A DNA stretch of 15,439 nt from Cyclobacteriaceae bacterium. GTDB taxonomy: Bacteria > Bacteroidota > Bacteroidia > Cytophagales > Cyclobacteriaceae. Location of the stretch: contig JAKISE010000079.1 of NCBI GenBank assembly GCA_021648745.1, positions 1 to 15,439 of the forward strand, in the 5' to 3' direction. The translations under genes were made by a program, and so were the position numbers. Positions 1 through 5,768 of the stretch are shown here, in pieces. The notes below the pieces were generated by a model that had not been told where the DNA came from, ran no database searches, and saw nothing but the letters and a program-made list of their open reading frames with translations. The first letter of the stretch is position 1. The number at the start of each line of letters is the position of its first letter.

Positions 1-2
1 AT

Positions 3-76
3 AAATCAGAAGTTTATATTCGAAAAGCATAGCACCGCTATGGTTAAGAGGATAAACTTAGTAAAACGACTGATTT
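3..76. repeat. Nested inverted repeats upstream of dacB
   Basis: Three complementary pairs nest around one centre: AAATCAG (3-9) with CTGATTT (70-76), GTTTAT (12-17) with ATAAAC (52-57), and CATAGC (28-33) with GCTATG (37-42) around a 3-base loop. Together they could form one long interrupted hairpin ending 75 bases before the dacB start. No strong T-run follows on the + strand. It could be the end of an upstream transcript, a structured leader or a small RNA. The pairing is seen; any function is inferred. From 77 to 151 the only other item noted is the short palindrome GGGTTAAACCC at 119-129. Confidence 0.45.
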
Positions 77-151
77 GCAGCAGTTTGTATTAGTAATAGA
101 ATTTCTATTGCATATTTCGGGTTAAACCCTGATTAGCCCTACTATTGTAAA

Positions 152-1423
152 ATGAAGAATGTTCGCATAGTCGCAATGATGTTACTGCCAATTATGGTAG
201 GCTGTTCTTCTATTCAAAAGTCTATTATTTCATTAGAGTCAAAGTACCAATATAATGCAGGGTTTTACTTGTTAGACCCATCGACCAACAAGGTATTGAT
301 AAATTATAGAAGCGACCGCTACTTTACGCCTGCTTCTAATACCAAAGTGTACACTTTATTTGCTGCTAACGCTGTGTTGCCCGATAGTATTCCTGCCTTT
401 AGATACTTAGAAACAGATACGGCCTTAGTAGTTTGGGGACTGGCTGACCCAAGTTTTTTAAACCCTTTACTTCCTCAAGGAGGAGGTTACTCATTTTTGG
501 CAAGCCAAGATAAAATTGTTCTTTCGAAAAGCAATTTTGAAGGGGAGCGGTTTGGTGCTGGTTGGTCGTGGGATGATTATAATGGGGCTTATGCGCAAGA
601 ACTCACCTCTTTTCCTATCTATGGTAATTCTGTTTATTTTAATGTAGACAGCATAAACCAAGATTTGGTTATAAGCCCTTCTGTTTTTAAGGATTCGACA
701 CAGCTTGACCAAGGTGAAACGTATGCTGTAAACAGAGCTGAATATGCCAATCTATTTAAGGTTGAGTTAGGCAACTGCGATGATTGTGAAAGGATTCGAC
801 CTATCCATTTTTCTGATAAAACCTTAAGAGACTTACTTCAAGACACGCTCCATATCCCTATTGAAATTAATACTATTCCGCTGCCTTTTAATGCCAAAAC
901 ATTTTATAGCATGCCAACAGATTCGGTGCTAAAACTAATGATGCAAGAAAGCGACAACTTTATGGCAGAACATTTGCTGCTAGGAGTAGCTGGAGTACTT
1001 ACTGATACGCTCTCCACAAATATTGGTATTAGAGAAGTAGGCAAAAAAATGGAATCCTTTATGCCTAACAAGTTAGTATGGCGAGATGGCTCTGGGCTCT
1101 CTAGGTATAATTTGGTTACTCCACAAAATATGGTGGCCCTTTGGCAGCAGCTTTATAACGATATGGGAGAAGAGCGATTGTTTAGTTTAATTTCGGCTGG
1201 AGGTGAAAGAGGCACGCTAGAACATTGGTTTAAAGCAGAAACACCTTACATTTACGGCAAAACAGGCACATTAAGCAATGTTTTTAGCCTTAGTGGTTTT
1301 CTGATTGCCAAATCTGGAAAGCGATTAATTTTTAGCTATACAAATAATAATTACCCAGTATCATCATCCGATATTAAAAAAGAAATGGAATTGATTTTAA
1401 GAGATGTTTATGAAAAATATTAA
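152..1423 (+). CDS. dacB: D-alanyl-D-alanine carboxypeptidase/endopeptidase (PBP4/DacB family, lipoprotein)
   Basis: This is a penicillin-binding protein of peptidase family S13, which trims or opens peptide crosslinks in peptidoglycan in the periplasm. The three hallmark motifs are present in order: SNTK at 62-65 (nucleophile Ser62 and general base Lys65), SDN at 267-269, and KTG at 370-372. A DGSGLSR segment typical of the family lies at about 312-318. The N terminus has a short hydrophobic stretch ending in VGC, with Cys18 as the likely lipidated residue, so the protein is probably a membrane-anchored lipoprotein. Its length of 423 residues is a little below the usual 450-480. The gene ends inside the start of the next gene, a 20-base overlap that implies one transcript. 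No frameshift or missing catalytic residue is seen. Confidence 0.93.
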   Translation: MKNVRIVAMMLLPIMVGCSSIQKSIISLESKYQYNAGFYLLDPSTNKVLINYRSDRYFTPASNTKVYTLFAANAVLPDSIPAFRYLETDTALVVWGLADPSFLNPLLPQGGGYSFLASQDKIVLSKSNFEGERFGAGWSWDDYNGAYAQELTSFPIYGNSVYFNVDSINQDLVISPSVFKDSTQLDQGETYAVNRAEYANLFKVELGNCDDCERIRPIHFSDKTLRDLLQDTLHIPIEINTIPLPFNAKTFYSMPTDSVLKLMMQESDNFMAEHLLLGVAGVLTDTLSTNIGIREVGKKMESFMPNKLVWRDGSGLSRYNLVTPQNMVALWQQLYNDMGEERLFSLISAGGERGTLEHWFKAETPYIYGKTGTLSNVFSLSGFLIAKSGKRLIFSYTNNNYPVSSSDIKKEMELILRDVYEKY

Positions 1424-2510
1424 AGTGATTTTAATAATAGCGGTTATTCTATCAGCCGCATTATTCAACCAAGTACAAGCACAGGGTGTTGATAGCCTTG
1501 ATATTAAAATAGGGCAGATGTTAATGGTTGGGTTTGGAGGAACCCGTATTGAAGCAAACGATCCTTTATTGGGAGAAATAGCCAAAGGAAATGTAGGAGG
1601 AGTTATACTGTTTGAAAAGAATATTGACTCTGTTGATTCTTACCATAGGCTAAAAAGTCTAGTTTTCACTTTGCAACAACAAGCTAAGGTGCCTTTATTC
1701 TTGGCCATAGACCAAGAAGGAGGAAGAGTAAACAGACTAAAAACCAAGTATGGCTTTCCTCGATCGGTAACTGCCAAATATTTGGGCGATTTGGATAATA
1801 TCGATTCCACAAAATACTATGCCCAATCAACTGCAGCAGCACTAGCTGGTTTAGGGTTTAATACTAATTTCGCCCCTGTTTTAGATTTGGCTTCTAACCC
1901 CAATAACCCCATTATTGCTAAAATAGGTCGGTCGTACAGTGCAGACCCCGAAATGGTTACGAAACATGCAGCGATAACTATAAAAGAGCATACTCGCTTA
2001 CATATAATTACGGTAGGCAAACATTTTCCTGGCCATGGAAGCTCCAAAGCAGATACCCATAAAGGCATAGCAGATGTTACCACAACTTGGGAAGAAAATG
2101 AGCTTGCCCCCTATAAAAGCCTGATTGACTCAGGACTATTAATCGGTGTAATGTCAGCTCATATTGTTAATAAAAACCTTGACTCGTTGGGGCTCCCTGG
2201 CACTCTTTCAGAAAAAATACTAGAAGGCATCTTACGTCAACGATTAGGCTATGATGGCGTAGTTTTTAGTGATGATATGCAAATGCATGCTATTACAAAG
2301 CATTATGGCATTGAAAAATCATTAGAGTTGGGCATTAATGCCGGTTTAGATGTCGTTATTTATTCCAATAATATACGTTCTTCTAAAGATCGAAAATTTG
2401 ACTACCTCCACTCACTTATCAAGCAGCTGGTGCTTGACGGCAAAATAAGACAAGAACGTATCGATCAATCGTATAAGCGAATTATGAAATTGAAGATGGA
2501 TGTTTTGTAA
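1404..2510 (+). CDS. nagZ: Secreted beta-N-acetylhexosaminidase, glycoside hydrolase family 3 (NagZ-like)
   Basis: This is a family 3 glycoside hydrolase expected to release N-acetylglucosamine from peptidoglycan fragments. Signature stretches are IDQEGGRV (102-109), KHFPGHG (206-212) followed by the Asp217/His219 acid-base dyad, and FSDDMQM (288-294), in which Asp290 should be the nucleophile. The N terminus is a signal peptide ending near AQAQ at about residue 27, so the enzyme acts outside the cytoplasm, unlike cytosolic NagZ of enterobacteria. ATGs at 1404 and 1410 are both possible. The second gives a cleaner signal peptide (MKNIKVILII) and would shrink the overlap with dacB to 14 bases. 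The fold and site are intact. A broader hexosaminidase or other beta-glycosidase specificity cannot be excluded. No C-terminal beta-lactamase-like domain is present. Confidence 0.9.
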   Translation: MFMKNIKVILIIAVILSAALFNQVQAQGVDSLDIKIGQMLMVGFGGTRIEANDPLLGEIAKGNVGGVILFEKNIDSVDSYHRLKSLVFTLQQQAKVPLFLAIDQEGGRVNRLKTKYGFPRSVTAKYLGDLDNIDSTKYYAQSTAAALAGLGFNTNFAPVLDLASNPNNPIIAKIGRSYSADPEMVTKHAAITIKEHTRLHIITVGKHFPGHGSSKADTHKGIADVTTTWEENELAPYKSLIDSGLLIGVMSAHIVNKNLDSLGLPGTLSEKILEGILRQRLGYDGVVFSDDMQMHAITKHYGIEKSLELGINAGLDVVIYSNNIRSSKDRKFDYLHSLIKQLVLDGKIRQERIDQSYKRIMKLKMDVL

Positions 2511-2531
2511 TGTTTTTGTAACTAAATAATA

Positions 2532-2822
2532 ATGAACTTAAAAATAATTACTCTTTTAATATTTGGATTTTTATTCCTTATTGGTGCACAATCAATGGCT
2601 CAAGAAAAAGGACAAATTAGAGTAGATGCATCTTTAGCTATGGGCACCAAAGCGGCTATCAATGATGCAGGAGACAGTAAGTTTGGAATAGGCCTTAATT
2701 TTGGTGGGGACTATTTGAACACTTAGGACAATTCATGGCGTTTTTCTGTAAAAATACAGAAACTATATTTAATTAGCAATGCCGATATTTTTATAGAAGG
2801 GTTACTTATTTCCCACCCATAA
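2532..2822 (+). pseudogene. Truncated outer-membrane beta-barrel-like protein
   Basis: The open part (2532-2726) encodes 64 residues: a signal peptide (MNLKIITLLIFGFLF, ending near MAQ at 23), then a segment ending GIGLNFGGDYLNT that resembles the first strands of small Bacteroidota outer-membrane barrel proteins. Such proteins are normally 170-220 residues, so this is far too short to form a barrel. Reading through the TAG at 2724-2726 in the same frame gives 31 more codons, beginning DNSWRF, up to a TAA at 2820. This extension looks only weakly barrel-like. It starts 21 bases after nagZ and probably lies on the same transcript. I infer a decayed gene; a short secreted peptide made only to the first stop is the alternative. 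Confidence 0.5.
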
Positions 2823-2848
2823 CCATAGCTATAGGCAACTCCTCTACG

Positions 2849-2856
2849 TAACTTTG
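2849..2856 (+). promoter_or_regulatory. Possible -7 element before the MutS-like gene
   Basis: TAACTTTG matches the Bacteroidota -7 consensus TAnnTTTG exactly and sits 43 bases before the start at 2900. No TTG is found 19-20 bases upstream, so support is partial. Confidence 0.3.
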
Positions 2857-2899
2857 AGTTTCATTGCCCCTCAACTAAAGCCAGACAAAAACTCGTTAT

Positions 2900-4687
2900 A
2901 TGAGCCCAAAAGAATTTTACAACTCCCAATTAGAGGAATACCTTAATAGTAAAAAGGCCTTAACCAAGAAATCAAGCCTGTACTCTATTATTAGAGTTGT
3001 TGTTTTTATAGTATTTCTTGTTGCCATTATATATGAAGTAAATGAGCGAGCAATGCAGGCTTCAATACTGCTCACAATTTTATTAGTAGGTTTGCTCGCT
3101 ATACTTATTAAAAGCCATAACAAGATTAAGAATCTACTAAAGCTTGTTTCAAACTTGGTCGAACTGTCCAACTTAGAGTTAGCTAGGCTTAATGGTGAAT
3201 ATAGTGCCATAGATGGAGGCAATGAGTTTGCAAACGATCAGCACCCCTACAGTTCAGACCTTGATTTTTTTGGCCAAAAATCTATTTTCCAATTAGTAAA
3301 CCAAACTACTTCTTTTTTTGGGAAGCAAAAACTAGCTCAATGGCTATTAGGGGTACCTGAAAAAGCAGAAATACTAAAACGGCAAATTGCAGCAAAAGAA
3401 CTAGGCAAAAACCAAGAATGGTGTTTAGATTATAGAGCAACTGGAATTGGAGAACAAATCAATGAAAAAGAATTCAGCTCTTTTAAAAATTGGTTGCACC
3501 AAAAGCCGACTCTCCTTAGTAGCGCGTTTTTAAAATGGGCAATTATCATCATTCCAATATTGATCTTACTCATATCTACAGGTGCTTTTATATTTAATTA
3601 TACATTATTAGCAAACTTTCCTGTTTTACTTATATCAGGGATATTATTAAGTAGGCAGCATAAATATGCTTCGCAAACTGTAAATAGCACTTACAAAGCA
3701 TTAACCACATTACAGGTGCTAGGCAAACAACTGGCAGCCTTGGAGCGATCACCTTTTAGTTCTGCTTATATGGCAGAGATAAAAGGAGCAGTGGCTTCCA
3801 ACCGGATAGCAGGGCTTGAAATTGAAAAACTCCATAAGCTATTAGATCATTTGCAAGCTCGTAATGGAATGATGCATGTGTTTATCAATATACCATTTAT
3901 GCTCGATATTCGATGGCTAATTAAATTAGAAGAATGGCGTACACAAAATGCAGAACATGTTGAAAACTGGTTCGAGTCGCTAGCTACTACAGAATGTTTA
4001 GTTAGCCTATCGGGCTTATACTTTAACCACCCTAGCTGGGTTACACCTTCTTTTGCGGATACCGCTTACGAATTTAAAGCGGAGGAGCTCATTCACCCTA
4101 TGTTGGGAGGAGAAGGAATTGCCAATAATTTTTCTTTTGAAGGGCTTGGTCAAACTAATTTGATAACAGGGCCTAATATGGCTGGCAAAAGCACTTTTTT
4201 AAGAACAGTGGCTACCAGTTATGTATTGGCTCAAATTGGAGCTCCAGTAAGGGCTCATAAGTTTGTCATAAACCCAAGAGTACAAGTATTTACAGCAATG
4301 CGAGTAAAGGACAACCTTTCTGAAAGCGTGTCTTCGTTTTATGCAGAACTAGAGCGTATTAAACAGTTAATTGAAAAGGTGAAGGCAGGGGAGCAATGCC
4401 TTTATTTTTTAGATGAAATATTAAAAGGCACCAACTCTGCCGACAGGCATAAAGGAGCCGAAGCGCTTATTCGGCAATTGCATAAACTTGAAGCCACGGG
4501 CTTTATATCTACCCACGATTTAGAATTAGGAGAGTTAGCAGCTAAAGAAGACTTTGTTCGAAACTTTAGTTTTGAAAGCGAGATTAATGAAGGAGAGATT
4601 ACGTTCGACTACACCATTAAAGAAGGCATTTGTTCGAGCTTTAATGCCTGTGAGCTTATGCGCCAAATGGGTATTGAAGTAAACTAG
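2900..4687 (+). CDS. Membrane-anchored MutS-family ATPase
   Basis: The C-terminal third is a clear MutS ATPase domain: Walker A GPNMAGKST at 424-432, the DNLSESVSSFYAEL segment at 471-484, Walker B LYFLDEILKGTNSADR at 501-516, STHD with His539, and a closing segment around IKEGICSSFNACEL (573-586). A MutS core-like start is seen at about 122-150 (DFFGQKSIFQLVNQTTSFFG). The N-terminal mismatch-recognition and connector domains of true MutS are absent. Hydrophobic helices at about 28-46, 54-70 and 212-250 predict membrane attachment, which is unusual for a MutS protein. At 595 residues it matches the shorter MutS-related proteins common in Bacteroidota genomes, whose role is not established as mismatch repair. 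The ATPase residues are intact. Mismatch repair function should not be assumed. Confidence 0.85.
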   Translation: MSPKEFYNSQLEEYLNSKKALTKKSSLYSIIRVVVFIVFLVAIIYEVNERAMQASILLTILLVGLLAILIKSHNKIKNLLKLVSNLVELSNLELARLNGEYSAIDGGNEFANDQHPYSSDLDFFGQKSIFQLVNQTTSFFGKQKLAQWLLGVPEKAEILKRQIAAKELGKNQEWCLDYRATGIGEQINEKEFSSFKNWLHQKPTLLSSAFLKWAIIIIPILILLISTGAFIFNYTLLANFPVLLISGILLSRQHKYASQTVNSTYKALTTLQVLGKQLAALERSPFSSAYMAEIKGAVASNRIAGLEIEKLHKLLDHLQARNGMMHVFINIPFMLDIRWLIKLEEWRTQNAEHVENWFESLATTECLVSLSGLYFNHPSWVTPSFADTAYEFKAEELIHPMLGGEGIANNFSFEGLGQTNLITGPNMAGKSTFLRTVATSYVLAQIGAPVRAHKFVINPRVQVFTAMRVKDNLSESVSSFYAELERIKQLIEKVKAGEQCLYFLDEILKGTNSADRHKGAEALIRQLHKLEATGFISTHDLELGELAAKEDFVRNFSFESEINEGEITFDYTIKEGICSSFNACELMRQMGIEVN

Positions 4688-4709
4688 CTCCCCCGCTCCC
4701 TTTCATCCG

Positions 4710-4782
4710 TCATTCCTGCGTAGGCAGGAATCTGTACATTACCAACTATAATTGAAAGAGGTTCCTGCCTACGCAAAAATGA
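4710..4782. repeat. REPIN-like inverted repeat pair
   Basis: A 23-base unit at 4710-4732 (core ATTCCTGCGTAGGCAGGAAT, itself a hairpin with an 8-bp stem and GTAG loop) recurs inverted at 4760-4782 with 20 of 23 positions matching. The second copy has GG changed to AA, which spoils its own small hairpin. Two REP-like units facing each other 27 bases apart in an intergenic gap fit the layout of a REPIN or small non-autonomous repeat. It lies directly after the MutS-like gene and may also act as its transcript end. No transposase is present in the window. Confidence 0.6.
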
Positions 4783-4801
4783 TATGTTTTGGGCAAGGAA
4801 C

Positions 4802-4831
4802 TTGTTTTTTACATAAAGTAAAATATATTTG
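4802..4831 (+). promoter_or_regulatory. Bacteroidota-type promoter for the membrane protein/Xre pair
   Basis: TTG at 4802-4804 and TATATTTG at 4824-4831 are separated by 19 bases, matching the primary-sigma promoter consensus of Bacteroidota. Transcription should start near 4838, giving a leader of about 30 bases before the ATG at 4871. Confidence 0.65.
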
Positions 4832-4870
4832 TCATATAGTTAAACATAATTTACATTATAAACAATTGTT

Positions 4871-5320
4871 ATGGTATTAAGAGATATTATGGAATGTGAA
4901 AAAAGAAGCTTCCGCAAACAAATGAAAGAATTGAAGCTGCTACCTCATAAATACTTTAAAATTGGAATATTTTTTACAATTGCCAGTTTTGTAGGGATAA
5001 TATCTTTAAATATTATGGGTGATTATCTTATGGCAAAGCAAGTTATTAAAAACGTAATGTTAGTTTCAGTTTTGATGATATCTATTTCGAGAGATAAAGA
5101 GGAAGATGAAATGACTTTAAAGTTGAGAAGCCAGGCATTTGTCTTTGCATTTATTTGGGGTGTACTTTATGCAGCAGCGCAACCTTTTATTAATATAGCT
5201 GCTGATTTTTTTATTGGGTCAGAAGAAGAGGGATGGTCTCAATTATCAGTAAATCAAGTACTTTTTTTTATGCTTATGATTCAATTAAGTTTTTATCATG
5301 TAGCTAAACGTATGCGTTAA
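4871..5320 (+). CDS. Small four-helix membrane protein of unknown function, paired with an Xre regulator
   Basis: I do not recognise a named function. The 149-residue product begins with a basic cytoplasmic stretch (1-29) and has four hydrophobic helices at about 30-48, 57-72, 88-110 and 126-143. A charged loop, SRDKEEDE (73-80), lies between helices two and three. This acidic loop with paired helices recalls small DUF2178-like membrane proteins that are often encoded beside Xre-type regulators, but that link is from memory and weak. The stop codon shares one base with the next start (TAATG), so translation is probably coupled. An in-frame ATG at 4889 is an alternative start that removes six residues; the promoter position allows either. 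A plausible role is as sensor or partner of the regulator, which is inference. Confidence 0.75.
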   Translation: MVLRDIMECEKRSFRKQMKELKLLPHKYFKIGIFFTIASFVGIISLNIMGDYLMAKQVIKNVMLVSVLMISISRDKEEDEMTLKLRSQAFVFAFIWGVLYAAAQPFINIAADFFIGSEEEGWSQLSVNQVLFFMLMIQLSFYHVAKRMR

Positions 5321-5520
5321 TGAAAAACACGATAAAAGTACAGCGTGCTATTTTAGATCTTACCCAAGAAGACTTAGCAAAAAAAATAGGAGTTTCTAGG
5401 CAAACAATAAACTCTATTGAAAAAAATCGTTATGTGCCTTCTACTGTATTGGCACTAAAACTCTCCAAACTATTTAATCAACCAGTCAATCAGTTTTTTG
5501 AATTAACAGAAGGAGATTGA
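5320..5520 (+). CDS. Xre/Cro-type helix-turn-helix transcriptional regulator (small)
   Basis: This 66-residue protein is almost entirely one HTH_3 domain. The segment TQEDLAKKIGVSRQTINSIE at 15-34 is the scanning and recognition helix pair, followed by the conserved NRYVPS turn and ALKLSKLFNQPVNQFFEL. Proteins of this size (YgzD-like Xre regulators) bind DNA as dimers and have no separate sensor domain. The start codon overlaps the stop of the membrane-protein gene by one base, so the two are made together and likely work as a unit. Autoregulation at the promoter near 4802-4831 is likely by analogy but no clear operator was identified. No toxin-like partner is adjacent, and the neighbour does not look like a known toxin. 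Confidence 0.9.
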   Translation: MKNTIKVQRAILDLTQEDLAKKIGVSRQTINSIEKNRYVPSTVLALKLSKLFNQPVNQFFELTEGD

Positions 5521-5604
5521 AACAATGTTTTCAATATGTGGTTTTTCTTCTAAATGCAAGCCTATGAATAATGACCTACGTTATTAGCAACTTCTCATAT
5601 AACT

Positions 5605-5679
5605 AAAAAATCAAAAATATCGTCATTATCAGGTGCCCGCCTCCCGAAGTTGTACGGAGGGCAGGTAAAACCCGATAAT
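5605..5679 (-). terminator. nrdA: Probable terminator of the nrdB-nrdA operon
   Basis: ATTATCaGGT at 5625-5634 pairs with ACCcGATAAT at 5670-5679 (nine of ten positions), and inside this a GC-rich stem forms between GCCCGCCTCCCG (5635-5646) and CGGAGGGCAGG (5655-5665) with small bulges. Read on the - strand, the hairpin is followed by T-runs (complement of the A-runs at 5605-5616). It lies about 90 bases past the nrdA stop. On the + strand no T-run follows, so it would serve nrdBA only. Confidence 0.6.
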
Positions 5680-5768
5680 CTCTGGGCTCCCGAACCCATT
5701 GGTTGGTTAAGTTGAAGGGCCGAGTACGACTTAAGGAGTGCTGGCAGAACTCAGGAACATGCGAGATT
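5677..5768. other. GC-rich segment with multi-branch folding potential
   Basis: AATCTC (5677-5682) is complementary to GAGATT (5763-5768) and would close a junction of three hairpins: TGGG/CCCA (5683-5686 with 5695-5698), TTAAGTTG/CGACTTAA (5707-5714 with 5727-5734, one wobble pair), and GAGT/ACTC (5736-5739 with 5749-5752). Together with the adjoining terminator hairpin, the block 5631-5760 is about 55% GC by hand count, while the flanking 5521-5630 is very AT-rich. The right arm overlaps the last two bases of the nrdA stop codon. No convincing protein is encoded. It may be a structured 3' UTR, a small RNA, or a remnant of a mobile element. Confidence 0.4.

Noticed and set aside
1817..2083. 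88-codon - strand frame inside nagZ
   Set aside because: It is a shadow of the conserved glycosidase catalytic region on the opposite strand.
2900..4687. Canonical mismatch-repair MutS
   Set aside because: The mismatch-recognition and connector domains are missing and membrane helices are present.
4710..4782. Start of a CRISPR array
   Set aside because: There are only two units, in opposite orientation, with no spacer series and no cas genes.
4871..5520. Toxin-antitoxin module
   Set aside because: The partner of the small Xre protein is a four-helix membrane protein with no known toxin motif, and the gene order and sizes fit a regulator pair better.
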